Source of the DNA: Novosphingobium resinovorum
Lineage (GTDB): Bacteria > Pseudomonadota > Alphaproteobacteria > Sphingomonadales > Sphingomonadaceae
DNA: 64,000 nucleotides
Direction of reading: 5' to 3'
Assembly: GCF_001742225.1 (NCBI RefSeq)
Contig: NZ_CP017076.1
Location: 1,692,809 to 1,756,808, forward strand
This document shows positions 25,341 to 33,887 of this stretch, piece after piece. Made by a program: the position numbers and the translations under genes. How positions within the stretch are numbered: the stretch's first letter is position 1; every line of letters begins with the position of its first letter. The notes below the pieces were generated by a model. The model was not told the origin of the DNA, did not search any database, and was given only the letters and a program-made list of their open reading frames with translations.

Positions 25341-26098
25341 GTGGGCTCAGCGGAAAAGTCGCCGTGGTGACGGGCGGCACCAGCGGCATCGGCGCCGCCG
25401 TATCCAAGCTGCTGACCGAGGCGGGCGCAAAGGTCGCGGTGTTGTCCGAGGTGCCGCAGGCCGATCTCGACAAGGCGGTGGCAAGCGGCACGCTCGCCCA
25501 TGCGGCGCACGTGGACATCGCCGATGCCGCTGCCGTCGCGGCGGCTGTGCAGGGCATCGAAGCGGCGCTCGGTCCGGTCACGCTGCTGGTCAACAACGCG
25601 GCGATCTGGGCGCCCAACCCGGTGCCCGAAAGCAGCCTCTCGCTGTTCGACCGGCATATCGACGTCAATCTCAAGGGCAGCTTCTACGTCACGCAAGCCG
25701 TGCTGCCCGCGATGATCGAGGCGGGCGGCGGGACGATCGTGTTCATCGGTTCGGTCAGCGGCACGGCGGGCCGCGCGGGCGACAGCGCCTACAGCGCTTC
25801 CAAAGCCGGGGTCGCCATGCTGGCGCGCACGCTGGCGGCGGAGCTGGGCCCGAAACGCATCCGCATCAACTGCGTGTGCCCCGGCGCGGTGGCGACGCCG
25901 CTGACCGCGAACTTGCGCACGCCGGAGGGCGAGCAGGCCATCGCCGCGTTGATGGACGGCCATCCCAGCCCGCGCCGCCAGTTCTTCATGGACCCCGAGC
26001 AGATCGCCCAGCTCGTCTGCTTCCTGCTCGATGACAAGTCGAGCGCGCTGCACGGCGCGGTCATCCCCGCCGACGAAGGCCTTACCGCAACGATGTAA
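25337..26098 (+). CDS. SDR family NAD(P)-dependent oxidoreductase 6
   Basis: 253-aa SDR with TGGTSGIG, LVNNAAI, and catalytic FIGSVSG plus YSASK. The C-terminus ALHGAVIPADEGLTATM differs from the usual DGG ending. Start ATG overlaps the previous stop. It probably catalyses a second, separate dehydrogenation in the operon's pathway. Family is certain; substrate unknown. Confidence 0.93.
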   Translation: MSGLSGKVAVVTGGTSGIGAAVSKLLTEAGAKVAVLSEVPQADLDKAVASGTLAHAAHVDIADAAAVAAAVQGIEAALGPVTLLVNNAAIWAPNPVPESSLSLFDRHIDVNLKGSFYVTQAVLPAMIEAGGGTIVFIGSVSGTAGRAGDSAYSASKAGVAMLARTLAAELGPKRIRINCVCPGAVATPLTANLRTPEGEQAIAALMDGHPSPRRQFFMDPEQIAQLVCFLLDDKSSALHGAVIPADEGLTATM

Positions 26099-26126
26099 CC
26101 CGACCCGCTACGAGAGGATAACAACC

Positions 26127-26585
26127 ATGACCGCTTTGCACGATGCCGGAAAACTCGGCGACCTCATCGTCAACATCAACGACTGCCACGAAGTCGCGCT
26201 CGGCACCGGCACCACGATCCGGCTGCTGCGCTACAGCGAGGAGACCGGCGACTGGGTCCTGTGGGTCCACATGGAGCCCGGCGCGACCTTCGCCCCGCAC
26301 TGGCACCTTGGCCACGGGCAGTATTTCGTGACCAAGGGCGAACTGATCTACGACGTCGGCTCAGCGCCTGCGGGGACTTACGGCTACGAACCGATCGGCT
26401 CGCGCCACAACGAGGCGCGCTGCGACGAAGTGACCGAATATCTCTTCATGGGCCACGGCGCCGTCGCCTTCCTCGACGAGGTGGGCGAGATCCGCTTCAT
26501 CCTCAACCACGAATTCCTGCGCGACGTGGCCAAGGGCGAAGTGATCTCCAACGTTGCCAACGAGGGGCTGGAGGAAGCGGCATGA
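26127..26585 (+). CDS. Cupin-domain protein
   Basis: 152-aa single-domain cupin. Metal-binding motif 1 is visible as PHWHLGHGQYFVTKGEL, with three His residues and a Glu in place. Motif 2 is degenerate (around GSRHNEARCDEV). The start at 26127 follows GAGAGGAT. ATGA overlap with the M24 gene at 26582-26585. It resembles acetylacetone-cleaving and anti-ECFsigma ChrR-type cupins and may be a dioxygenase, isomerase or sensor. The intact metal site favours an enzyme. Confidence 0.85.
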   Translation: MTALHDAGKLGDLIVNINDCHEVALGTGTTIRLLRYSEETGDWVLWVHMEPGATFAPHWHLGHGQYFVTKGELIYDVGSAPAGTYGYEPIGSRHNEARCDEVTEYLFMGHGAVAFLDEVGEIRFILNHEFLRDVAKGEVISNVANEGLEEAA

Positions 26586-27880
26586 CCGCACCCTCCAACC
26601 CCCGCGCCGACCGGCTGCGCACGATGATGGCGGCGGAAGGGCTCGACGCGGTCGTGCTCAGCCACCCGCATGATGTGCGCTATGCGGTGGGCTATCACTC
26701 GATCCTCGAACGCTGGCAGCAGATGGAGCCGATGGCTGCCGCGATCGTCTATGCCGATCCGGCCAAGCCGCTGACGCTGGTGATCCCGGAGGCGAACCTC
26801 GGCCTCGTCGCGGTGCTCAACAAGGACGGCGACGCCTGCACCTTCGGCGAGGTGCGGACGTTCGACATGCTCAACTTCTGCGAGGTCAGCCGCTACATCG
26901 ACCCCGACCGCAACGGCGGTCAGCTGGCCGAGGACGCCGCCGGGATGATGGGTGCGATCAGGGGCAGTTGCCAGCCCGACATCGCCGCCGCCATTGCTTC
27001 GGGCCTTGCCGATCACGGCATGGCGGGCAAGGCGATCGGCTTCGACGAGCACCGCGTCTCCGCGCGGATCACGGCCGCCGTGCCGCATGCATATTCCGAC
27101 GTGCTCGACTTCATGATGCGCGTGCGGGTGGTGAAGACCCCCGGTGAACTCGAACGCTATCGCAAGCTGGGCAAGCTGGCGGACCGCATCATCGCTCACG
27201 CCGGATCGCTGCTCCACGAAGGCGCGGACTGGAACGACGTGCAGGCGCGCATCTGCGATTTCATGGTGCGCAACGAAGTCATCCCCGTGGACGAGGGCGC
27301 GATGCTGTTCGGCGGCGCCTACGAAGCGGACGAGTTCATCCCCGACTTGTTCCGCACGCGCGGCAACCGGGCCTTGCGGCGCGGCGACATCGTGATCCTG
27401 GAGACGCAGGGCATCCACGACGGCTTCTGGGTGGATATCAACCGCACCGCCGTCGTCGGCAAGGCCAGCGCCGAGTACCGCCACCAGCATGACGTCCTGC
27501 GCGATGCTTTCCTGAAGATGGTGGACCACCTGCGCCCCGGCGTCTCCACCGCCAGCCTGCCCGCGATCGGCTATGAGCACCTGAAGGCGGGCGGCATCGC
27601 CACGCCCGAGAAGCTGCTGGTCGTGGCGCACGGCATCGGCCTGATGCCGCTGGAAATCCCGCTGCCCTTCCCGGCAGCGGGGCTGGCCGGGGTCAAGCAG
27701 GGCTTCGTGATGGAGGAGGGGATGCTGATCTCGCTCGACAGCCTCTACTTCGGCGCGAAGCTGGGGCCGTGCCACATGGAGAACGTCTACGCGATCACCG
27801 CGGGCGCTCCCGAACCGATGTACGCGGCCCCGCTCGAACTGTTCGAGGCGGTGACGCCCGAGCCTGCGAACGCAGCATGA
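26582..27880 (+). CDS. M24 (Xaa-Pro peptidase/creatinase-fold) family protein with altered metal site
   Basis: 432 aa. The N-terminal domain begins RADRLRTMMAAEGLDAVVLSHPHDVRY; the C-terminal pita-bread fold runs from about residue 180. At the five usual metal-ligand positions (Asp, Asp, His, Glu, Glu) I read E274, D285, H350, D386 and E400. The first and fourth are therefore swapped acids. This suggests either a different metal preference or a non-peptidase reaction; the fold also hosts creatinase and the DMSP lyase DddP. Its place between a cupin and an E1 pair also favours a catabolic hydrolase or lyase over a dipeptidase. Confidence 0.87.
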   Translation: MTAPSNPRADRLRTMMAAEGLDAVVLSHPHDVRYAVGYHSILERWQQMEPMAAAIVYADPAKPLTLVIPEANLGLVAVLNKDGDACTFGEVRTFDMLNFCEVSRYIDPDRNGGQLAEDAAGMMGAIRGSCQPDIAAAIASGLADHGMAGKAIGFDEHRVSARITAAVPHAYSDVLDFMMRVRVVKTPGELERYRKLGKLADRIIAHAGSLLHEGADWNDVQARICDFMVRNEVIPVDEGAMLFGGAYEADEFIPDLFRTRGNRALRRGDIVILETQGIHDGFWVDINRTAVVGKASAEYRHQHDVLRDAFLKMVDHLRPGVSTASLPAIGYEHLKAGGIATPEKLLVVAHGIGLMPLEIPLPFPAAGLAGVKQGFVMEEGMLISLDSLYFGAKLGPCHMENVYAITAGAPEPMYAAPLELFEAVTPEPANAA

Positions 27881-27911
27881 CCCCCCGATTTGCGCATACA
27901 AGGAGAGAGCG

Positions 27912-28916
27912 ATGACCGCCATCGGCGACAACGACCGCAGGCTTGAGAAGTACCGCCGGATGCAGCGCATCCGCCAGTTCGAGACCAAGGCCGAATCCAT
28001 CCATGCTGCGGGCGAAATCCCCGGCGCTCTGCACACTTATGCGGGGATGGAGGCTTCGGGCGTCGGCGCCTGCATGGCGCTGCGCGACGACGACTACATG
28101 GTCGGCACGCACCGCAGCCACGGCCATCCGATCGCCAAGGGATCGACGCTGCGCCCGCTCATGGCCGAACTGCTCGGCAAGGCGACGGGCGTGTGCAAGG
28201 GCAAGGGCGGCTCGATGCACTTGTCCGATTTCGCGATGGGTAGCCTGGGCGAAACCAGCATCGTCGGCTCCGGCGGCCCGGTTGCCGCAGGTGCAGCATT
28301 GGGCGCGAAGCTGCAGGGGCTGGACCGTGTGGCGCTGTGCTTCTTTGGCGACGGCGCCTCCAGCGAAGGGGCGATCCATGAAGGCATGAACCTTGCCGCC
28401 GTGTGGAAGCTGCCCGCGATCTTCGTGTGCGAGAACAACCGCTTCGGCATGTCCACGCCGACCTCCGCCGCCGTGGCGGGCGTCAATGTCGCGGACCGCG
28501 CGCACGGCTACGGCATCCCCGGCGTCATCGTCGACGGGCAGGACGTGGACGCCGTCGAGGAGGCCGTGCGCGATGCGGTGGACCGCGCCCGCGCGGGCAA
28601 GGGGCCGACGCTGATCGAGACCAAGACCTACCGCTACCGCGACCACGCGGTGAACATGGGCCGCGACCTCACCCCCCGCGGGCCGGAGCATGATGACTGG
28701 GTCGCCCGCGATCCGATCACGCTCTACCGCGCGCGCCTGCTGGCCGATGGCGTGGCCGAGGGCGATCTCGACGCCATCGACGCGGCCATCGCGGACGAAG
28801 TGACGGACTCGCTGAACTTCGCGCGCGAGAGCGCATACCCGGCCTTCGAGGAGGCCTTCGACCACGTCTTCGTCGATCGCCTGCCGATCCCCGACGACGT
28901 TCTGGCGCACGCCTGA
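27912..28916 (+). CDS. ThDP-dependent dehydrogenase E1 component, alpha subunit (PDH/acetoin dehydrogenase type)
   Basis: 334 aa. Forms an alpha2beta2 E1 with the next gene and decarboxylates a 2-oxo acid or cleaves acetoin, passing the acyl unit to lipoate. The thiamine-diphosphate motif starts at G146-D-G148 (FFGDGASSEGA) and ends with ENN near 174-176. ETKTYRYRDHAVNM is the phosphorylation-loop region. CAAGGAGAGAGCG gives a good start. It is closest in style to AcoA-like subunits (short N-terminus, no mitochondrial-type extension). Fifteen bp separate it from the beta subunit gene. Confidence 0.92.
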   Translation: MTAIGDNDRRLEKYRRMQRIRQFETKAESIHAAGEIPGALHTYAGMEASGVGACMALRDDDYMVGTHRSHGHPIAKGSTLRPLMAELLGKATGVCKGKGGSMHLSDFAMGSLGETSIVGSGGPVAAGAALGAKLQGLDRVALCFFGDGASSEGAIHEGMNLAAVWKLPAIFVCENNRFGMSTPTSAAVAGVNVADRAHGYGIPGVIVDGQDVDAVEEAVRDAVDRARAGKGPTLIETKTYRYRDHAVNMGRDLTPRGPEHDDWVARDPITLYRARLLADGVAEGDLDAIDAAIADEVTDSLNFARESAYPAFEEAFDHVFVDRLPIPDDVLAHA

Positions 28917-28931
28917 GAAGGAACCGCAACC

Positions 28932-29924
28932 ATGGCCAAGATCACTTTCCTCGAAGCCATCCAGCAGGCCCAGGCCGAAGAGCTGGAGCGCGACGCCCGT
29001 GTCTTCATGATGGGCGAGGACATTCGCTGCAACGTCTTCGGCACCACCACCGGCTTCGTCGAGCGTTTCGGCGAGGAGCGCATCCGCGACACGCCGATCT
29101 CCGAGAACGGCTTCATCGGCGCGGCAGGCGGCGCGGCGATGGTGGGCATGCGGCCCATCGTTGATGCGACGCTGTCCTCGTTCCTCTATCCGGCGATGGA
29201 CCAGATCTGCTCGATCATCGCCAAGTCCCGCTATATCTACGGCGGGCAGGCGAAGTTGCCGCTCGTGCTGCGCTCCTGCATGTTCTACGGCAACTCCAAT
29301 GCTGCGCAGCATTCGGACCGGCCCTACCCGATGTTCATGAACATGCCGGGCCTCAAGATCATCTGCCCCTCCGATGCCGCCGATATGAAGGGCCTGCTCA
29401 AGTCCGCGATCCGCGACGACGATCCGGTGATGAGTTTCGAGGACGGCACCTGCTGGATGAACAAGGCCGACGTACCTGACGATCCCGACTTCCTGATCCC
29501 CATCGGCAAGGGCGACATCAAGCGCGAAGGCACCGACATCACCGTCGTCGCCATCGCCGGCGGGGTCAACGTCGCGCTGAAAGCGGCGAAGCAACTGGCG
29601 GGCGAGGGCATCTCGCTGGAAGTGATCGACCCGCGCACGCTGGTCCCGCTCGACCGCGATCTGATCCTGCGTTCGGTGCGCAAGACCGGCCGCGCGATCT
29701 GCGTCGATCCCGCGAACAGGACCTGCAGCGCCGCCAGCGAGATCGCCGCCACCATCGTCGAGGAGGCGTTCGAGGCCCTGCGCGCGCCGGTGGTTCGGAT
29801 CACGACTCCCGATACGCACTTGCCGTTCAGTCCGCTCATCGAAAAGCCGCTCTATCCCTCGGTGGAGCGCATCGTGAGTGCCGCCAGGCGCCTCGTAGGT
29901 GCCGCCGAGTTCCAGTCAGCCTGA
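28932..29924 (+). CDS. ThDP-dependent dehydrogenase E1 component, beta subunit
   Basis: 330-aa partner of the alpha subunit. Conserved elements are MGEDIRCNVFGTT, RIRDTPISENGFIGAAGGAA (cofactor and interface residues), HSDRPYPMFMNMPGL where PDH-beta has HSQ, and EVIDPRTLVPLDRDLI. The pairing and order match acoAB and pdhAB operons. Substrate choice cannot be read from the sequence. No dihydrolipoyl acyltransferase (E2) or dihydrolipoamide dehydrogenase (E3) gene follows; only a free lipoyl domain does. Confidence 0.92.
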   Translation: MAKITFLEAIQQAQAEELERDARVFMMGEDIRCNVFGTTTGFVERFGEERIRDTPISENGFIGAAGGAAMVGMRPIVDATLSSFLYPAMDQICSIIAKSRYIYGGQAKLPLVLRSCMFYGNSNAAQHSDRPYPMFMNMPGLKIICPSDAADMKGLLKSAIRDDDPVMSFEDGTCWMNKADVPDDPDFLIPIGKGDIKREGTDITVVAIAGGVNVALKAAKQLAGEGISLEVIDPRTLVPLDRDLILRSVRKTGRAICVDPANRTCSAASEIAATIVEEAFEALRAPVVRITTPDTHLPFSPLIEKPLYPSVERIVSAARRLVGAAEFQSA

Positions 29925-29933
29925 GGAGCGAAC

Positions 29934-30176
29934 ATGGCCGAATTCACGATGGTCCTGCCGCAATACGGCATGGGGATGCAGGACGGCGAGATCGTCCGCT
30001 GGCTCAAGCAGCCGGGCGACGCGGTCGAGGAAGGCGAGAATCTCGTCGAGGTGGAAGCCGCGAAAACCACGGTGGAAGTGCCATCCCCTGTCTCCGGCAC
30101 GCTGCTCCGCATCATCGCCGGAGAAGGTGAAACGATCGACGTGCGCGAACCGATCGCGGTGATCGAGACGGGGTGA
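29934..30176 (+). CDS. Free-standing lipoyl (biotinyl/lipoyl-attachment) domain protein
   Basis: 80 aa, a single lipoyl domain with nothing attached. It starts TMVLPQYGMGMQDGEIVRW, and the modified lysine is probably K44 in VEAAKTTVEV (most E2 domains have DKA here). Glycines flanking the hairpin are in place. It follows E1 beta by nine bases. Normally this domain is fused to an E2 core; here it could be a mobile lipoate carrier for the E1 pair or be charged by a distant E2. Very good family match; the biological role is open. Confidence 0.9.
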   Translation: MAEFTMVLPQYGMGMQDGEIVRWLKQPGDAVEEGENLVEVEAAKTTVEVPSPVSGTLLRIIAGEGETIDVREPIAVIETG

Positions 30177-30252
30177 TCCACGTCCGAAAGGCGATCAACG
30201 GCACCGGGCAAGGCCCGGGATAACGCAGACGTTCCGGGAGAGGACGCGAGGG

Positions 30253-32595
30253 ATGAAGGACGGGAAGGAAGGCCGCTGGCTGTGCTGGTCGGCTGGGGCG
30301 GTGTTGTTCGCCATCGGGGCGGTGCTGGCCGTGGGCGGGATAAAACTGCTGACGCTGGGCGGATCGGCCTACTATCTGGCTGCCGGGGTGGCCTGCGCGG
30401 TGTCGGGCGTGCTGCTCTGGAGGGGCGACCGGCGAGGGCTCTGGCTTTACGCGGCGATGCTACTGGCCACGCTGATCTGGGCCTTCTGGGAGGTTGGGGC
30501 GCAGTTCTGGCAACTCCTGCCGCGCCTTGCGGGGCCGACCGTGATCGGCGCTTTTCTCGCGCTGCCGTGGCTGCGCCGCCGACTGACCGCCGCTTCGGAT
30601 GCCGGTACGCGTTGGGGGCTGGGCTCGGTCGTGCTGGTCGCGGCTCTAGCGCTGACGGGAACCTTCCTTACGGTGCCGGTCTTCGATGTTTCCGCCGGTA
30701 GCGTGGCCAAGTCTGCTCCGGCAAGCCCGGCCAGCGCGGAGTGGACCGATTACGGCGCGAACCTGTCCGGCACCCGCCATTCCCCGGCTGCACAGATCAC
30801 CCCGGCCAACGCTGCGAAGCTGGAAAAGGCGTGGTCGTTCGAGACGGGCGACACCAAGGCGAAACGACCGGAGATCAAGTCCATTTCCTTCATGGCGACG
30901 CCGTTGATGGTGGACGACAAGGTCTATTTCTGTTCGCCTACCGGCAAGGTCTTCGCGCTGGATGCGGACACGGGCAGGCAAATCTGGCTGCGCGACCCCC
31001 GCACTAACATCGGCAATGCGCAGATGCTCAACTGCCGCGGCGTATCCTACCACGCCGCTCCCGCTGGCACAGGATCATGCGCCAAACGGATCATCAGCAT
31101 GACCGTGGACGGACGCCTGCTTGCCAGCGATGCCGGCACGGGTGCGCCTTGCGCCGATTTCGGCAAGGATGGCTCCGTGAACCTCGACGAAGGGCTCGGC
31201 CAGGTCGATCCCTTGCGGTCCTACTCGTCCTCGCCCCCCGTCATCGTCGGCGACGTTGCGGTGCTGGGCTCTTATGTGCGCGACAACTACACCAAGGACG
31301 ATCCATCGGGCGTGGTGCGGGCCTACGACGTGAAGAGCGGGCGGCTGCTCTGGGCATGGGACAGCGGACGGCCCGACGATGCCCCGATGCCCGGCCCCGG
31401 CGAAAGCTGGACGCGTGGTTCGGTCAACGCCTGGAGCGTGTTCAGCGCCGATCCCGCGCTGGGGCTGGTCTACCTGCCGACAGGGAACGCCACGCCCGAT
31501 CATGTCGGTACGCACCGTTCACCGATGCTGGAGCGCTACGCCAGTTCCATCGTCGCGCTCGACGTCAGGACGGGACGGATGCGCTGGCATTTCCAGACGG
31601 TACACCACGACATCTGGGACTATGACATGCCCGCGCAGCCGGTGCTGTTCGACTACACCGTCGGTCGCCGCAAGATACCCGCGCTTGCTGCACCGACCAA
31701 GCGGGGCGAGATCTTCATCCTCGACCGCGCCACCGGCCGTCCGTTGACAGGCGTGGAGGAGCGCGCCGTGCCTCGCGGCGGCATCCCGGGGGAGCGCTAT
31801 TCGCCCACCCAGCCTTACGTGAAGGGTTTCGCCTCCTTCGCGCCGCCGCCGCTGACGGAGGCGGGCATGTGGGGGGCGACGCCGATCGACCAGATGTGGT
31901 GCCGCATCCGTTTCCGCTCGCTCGACTACAAGGGCATGTTCACCCCGCCTTCCGAGCGCGGCATGATCCAGTGGCCGGGCACTTTTGGCATTCTCAACTG
32001 GGGTAGCGTCAGCATCGATCCCGCGCGCCAGATCATGATCGTCAATTCGGCGGCGATCCCTCAGGAGGTACGCCTGTTCCGCCATGGAGCCGATACCGAC
32101 CGTCCAGCCTTGGCGAAGGACTCGCACGCGCCGGGCTATCTGCCGCAATACGGCACGAACTACGGTGTCAGCCTGCTGCCGATGCTCTCCCCGCTGGGCA
32201 TTCCGTGCGAGGCGCCGCCATGGGGCAAGATTGCCGCCGTCGATCTGAAGACCGGCAGAATCGCGTGGAGCCGCACCTTCGGCACGTCCGCCGATACCGC
32301 ACCGCTGGGCATTCCGGTGCCGGGGGCGTTCAACCTGGGCGGCTCTGCGAACAGCGCGGGCGGGGTGACCTTCATCGGCGCTGCGCTCGACAACTACATG
32401 CGTGCCTTCGATACCGCGACGGGCAGGGAGTTGTGGCGCGACCGCCTGCCGGCAGGCGGGCAGGCGACGCCGATCACGTATGTTTCGCGTAGGACCGGAC
32501 GGCAGTATGTCGTCATTGCGGCAGGCGGACATGCCTACATGGGTACGACGCCGGGAGACAGCGTGGTCGCCTTCGCATTGCCGAAAGCGCGATAG
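30253..32595 (+). CDS. Membrane-bound PQQ-dependent dehydrogenase (glucose/quinate/shikimate family)
   Basis: 780 aa. About five transmembrane helices span residues 10-150 (for example GAVLFAIGAVLAVGGIKLL and LLATLIWAFWEV). A periplasmic eight-bladed PQQ propeller begins at WTDYGANLSGTRHSP. It oxidises a polyol or sugar at the periplasmic face and passes electrons to ubiquinone. The length is typical of Gcd and QuiA. It lies 76 bp after the lipoyl gene and may be the last gene of that operon. Quinate or shikimate oxidation would feed the protocatechuate genes at 43-48 kb, but glucose cannot be excluded. Confidence 0.9.
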   Translation: MKDGKEGRWLCWSAGAVLFAIGAVLAVGGIKLLTLGGSAYYLAAGVACAVSGVLLWRGDRRGLWLYAAMLLATLIWAFWEVGAQFWQLLPRLAGPTVIGAFLALPWLRRRLTAASDAGTRWGLGSVVLVAALALTGTFLTVPVFDVSAGSVAKSAPASPASAEWTDYGANLSGTRHSPAAQITPANAAKLEKAWSFETGDTKAKRPEIKSISFMATPLMVDDKVYFCSPTGKVFALDADTGRQIWLRDPRTNIGNAQMLNCRGVSYHAAPAGTGSCAKRIISMTVDGRLLASDAGTGAPCADFGKDGSVNLDEGLGQVDPLRSYSSSPPVIVGDVAVLGSYVRDNYTKDDPSGVVRAYDVKSGRLLWAWDSGRPDDAPMPGPGESWTRGSVNAWSVFSADPALGLVYLPTGNATPDHVGTHRSPMLERYASSIVALDVRTGRMRWHFQTVHHDIWDYDMPAQPVLFDYTVGRRKIPALAAPTKRGEIFILDRATGRPLTGVEERAVPRGGIPGERYSPTQPYVKGFASFAPPPLTEAGMWGATPIDQMWCRIRFRSLDYKGMFTPPSERGMIQWPGTFGILNWGSVSIDPARQIMIVNSAAIPQEVRLFRHGADTDRPALAKDSHAPGYLPQYGTNYGVSLLPMLSPLGIPCEAPPWGKIAAVDLKTGRIAWSRTFGTSADTAPLGIPVPGAFNLGGSANSAGGVTFIGAALDNYMRAFDTATGRELWRDRLPAGGQATPITYVSRRTGRQYVVIAAGGHAYMGTTPGDSVVAFALPKAR

Positions 32596-32644
32596 GGCTC
32601 GGGGGTGTCTCGCGCAGGAGGCACCGGTTTGCTAGGGTGGAGGC

Positions 32645-33514
32645 ATGACCTCGCCGATCCCATCGCTGCCCACTGCCGTCCCGGATGCCCCCGACTTCGT
32701 CGTTATCGACGTGGAGACGGCTTGTTCGCGCGTCAGCAGCATCTGCCAGGTCGGCATCGTGGGCTTTCGCGACGGGCGCGAGGTGATGGCTTACGAGACA
32801 TTGGTGGATCCTCGTGACGAGTTCTCCCCATTCAATGTCGGCATCCATGGCATCACCGCAGGCCATGTTACCGGGCAGCCGACCTTCGGCGAAATCCATG
32901 CCGTGCTCGACGGGCATCTGAGCGGCCGGATTGCGGTCGCACACTCGGCTTTCGACAAAGGGGCTCTGGCCGCCGCATGCCGGCTGAGCGCGCATCCGCT
33001 CATTGAGACCGAATGGCTGGACAGCGTCCGGGTGGCCAAGCAGGCCTGGCCGCAGCTATCGAGCCATCGTCTCAACGTGCTCGCACGGTTTCTCGGGATA
33101 GAGCACCGGCATCACGATGCCTTGAGCGATGCCCGCGCCGCCGGGATGGTGATCGTGAAAGCCATCGAGCACACCGGCATCGACCTGAAGGGCTGGATGA
33201 CCAGGCCTGCGCGCGCCAAGCCCAAGCCGCCCCTGCCCGCCTCGGAGGGGCCCTTGAGCGGGGAGCGGGTCGCAATCCTGGGTGAAGCGCTCGACGGCAA
33301 GCTCGCCGCTGCCGTGGCGGCGGCGGGTGGTCGGGTCGTGCGGTCGGTGGGCATGACCACCACTTTGCTGGTGATCGCCAAGGCGCAACCCTACGGCCGT
33401 TGGGTGGAGGCCAGCCCGATGCATCGCCGCGCGCAGGAGCTTCGCGAGGCCGGTCGACCAGTTGCCGTCGTGTCCGAGGACGCGCTGCGGGCAAGGCTCG
33501 GCCGGGCAACCTGA
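32645..33514 (+). CDS. DEDDh 3'-5' exonuclease with C-terminal BRCT-like domain
   Basis: 289 aa. The DnaQ-like exonuclease spans residues about 15-180 with catalytic D22-x-E24 (VIDVETA), Asp in AHSAFD and His/Asp in HHDALSDA: all acids and the His are present. After a Pro/Lys-rich linker a C-terminal region (from SGERVAILGEALDGKLAAAV) looks like a BRCT fold, as in DNA polymerase III epsilon-like proteins of other bacteria. GGGTGGAGGC precedes the ATG. Likely a DNA repair or RNA-trimming exonuclease, unrelated to the catabolic genes. Confidence 0.88.
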   Translation: MTSPIPSLPTAVPDAPDFVVIDVETACSRVSSICQVGIVGFRDGREVMAYETLVDPRDEFSPFNVGIHGITAGHVTGQPTFGEIHAVLDGHLSGRIAVAHSAFDKGALAAACRLSAHPLIETEWLDSVRVAKQAWPQLSSHRLNVLARFLGIEHRHHDALSDARAAGMVIVKAIEHTGIDLKGWMTRPARAKPKPPLPASEGPLSGERVAILGEALDGKLAAAVAAAGGRVVRSVGMTTTLLVIAKAQPYGRWVEASPMHRRAQELREAGRPVAVVSEDALRARLGRAT

Positions 33515-33575
33515 AGCGGGCATAACCCCGCCTCGCGGATGGACGCATGCAGGGACAGGCGGTTAACGGCCGCCG

Positions 33576-33776
33576 ATGAGTATCATTGCCACCATCATGA
33601 ATTCGAGCACGGGTCAGCCGATCCAGAAGATGAAGTTCGAGCGGATGCCCAAGCCGTGGGTTACCCTGCACCTGGAAAGCGGAGAGCAGGTCACCGCCGA
33701 CCGCGTCCATGTCGGCAAGCCCGCGCCGGGCAAGTTCATCGCGCCCGTCGAGGTGTGGGTAACGCCCAAGGCCTGA
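33576..33776 (+). CDS. Small conserved-looking hypothetical protein (66 aa)
   Basis: No family recognised. The sequence is beta-rich (KPWVTLHLESGEQVTADRV, then GKFIAPVEVWVTPKA), with no signal peptide or membrane segment and no cysteine. Its composition looks coding and the frame ends cleanly before a convergent gene. No strong ribosome site is seen before the ATG. Possibly a small SH3-like or OB-like fold; this is a guess from the strand pattern. Confidence 0.5.
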   Translation: MSIIATIMNSSTGQPIQKMKFERMPKPWVTLHLESGEQVTADRVHVGKPAPGKFIAPVEVWVTPKA

Positions 33777-33887
33777 TCGAGGCTGCGCGCTGCGGGGAAT
33801 GGATCGCGCCGGTCATCGCGGCATGATCCGCAAGCGGCGACATGGACCGACATAAATCCACATGCATGACAGGCTCGAAATCCGCCT

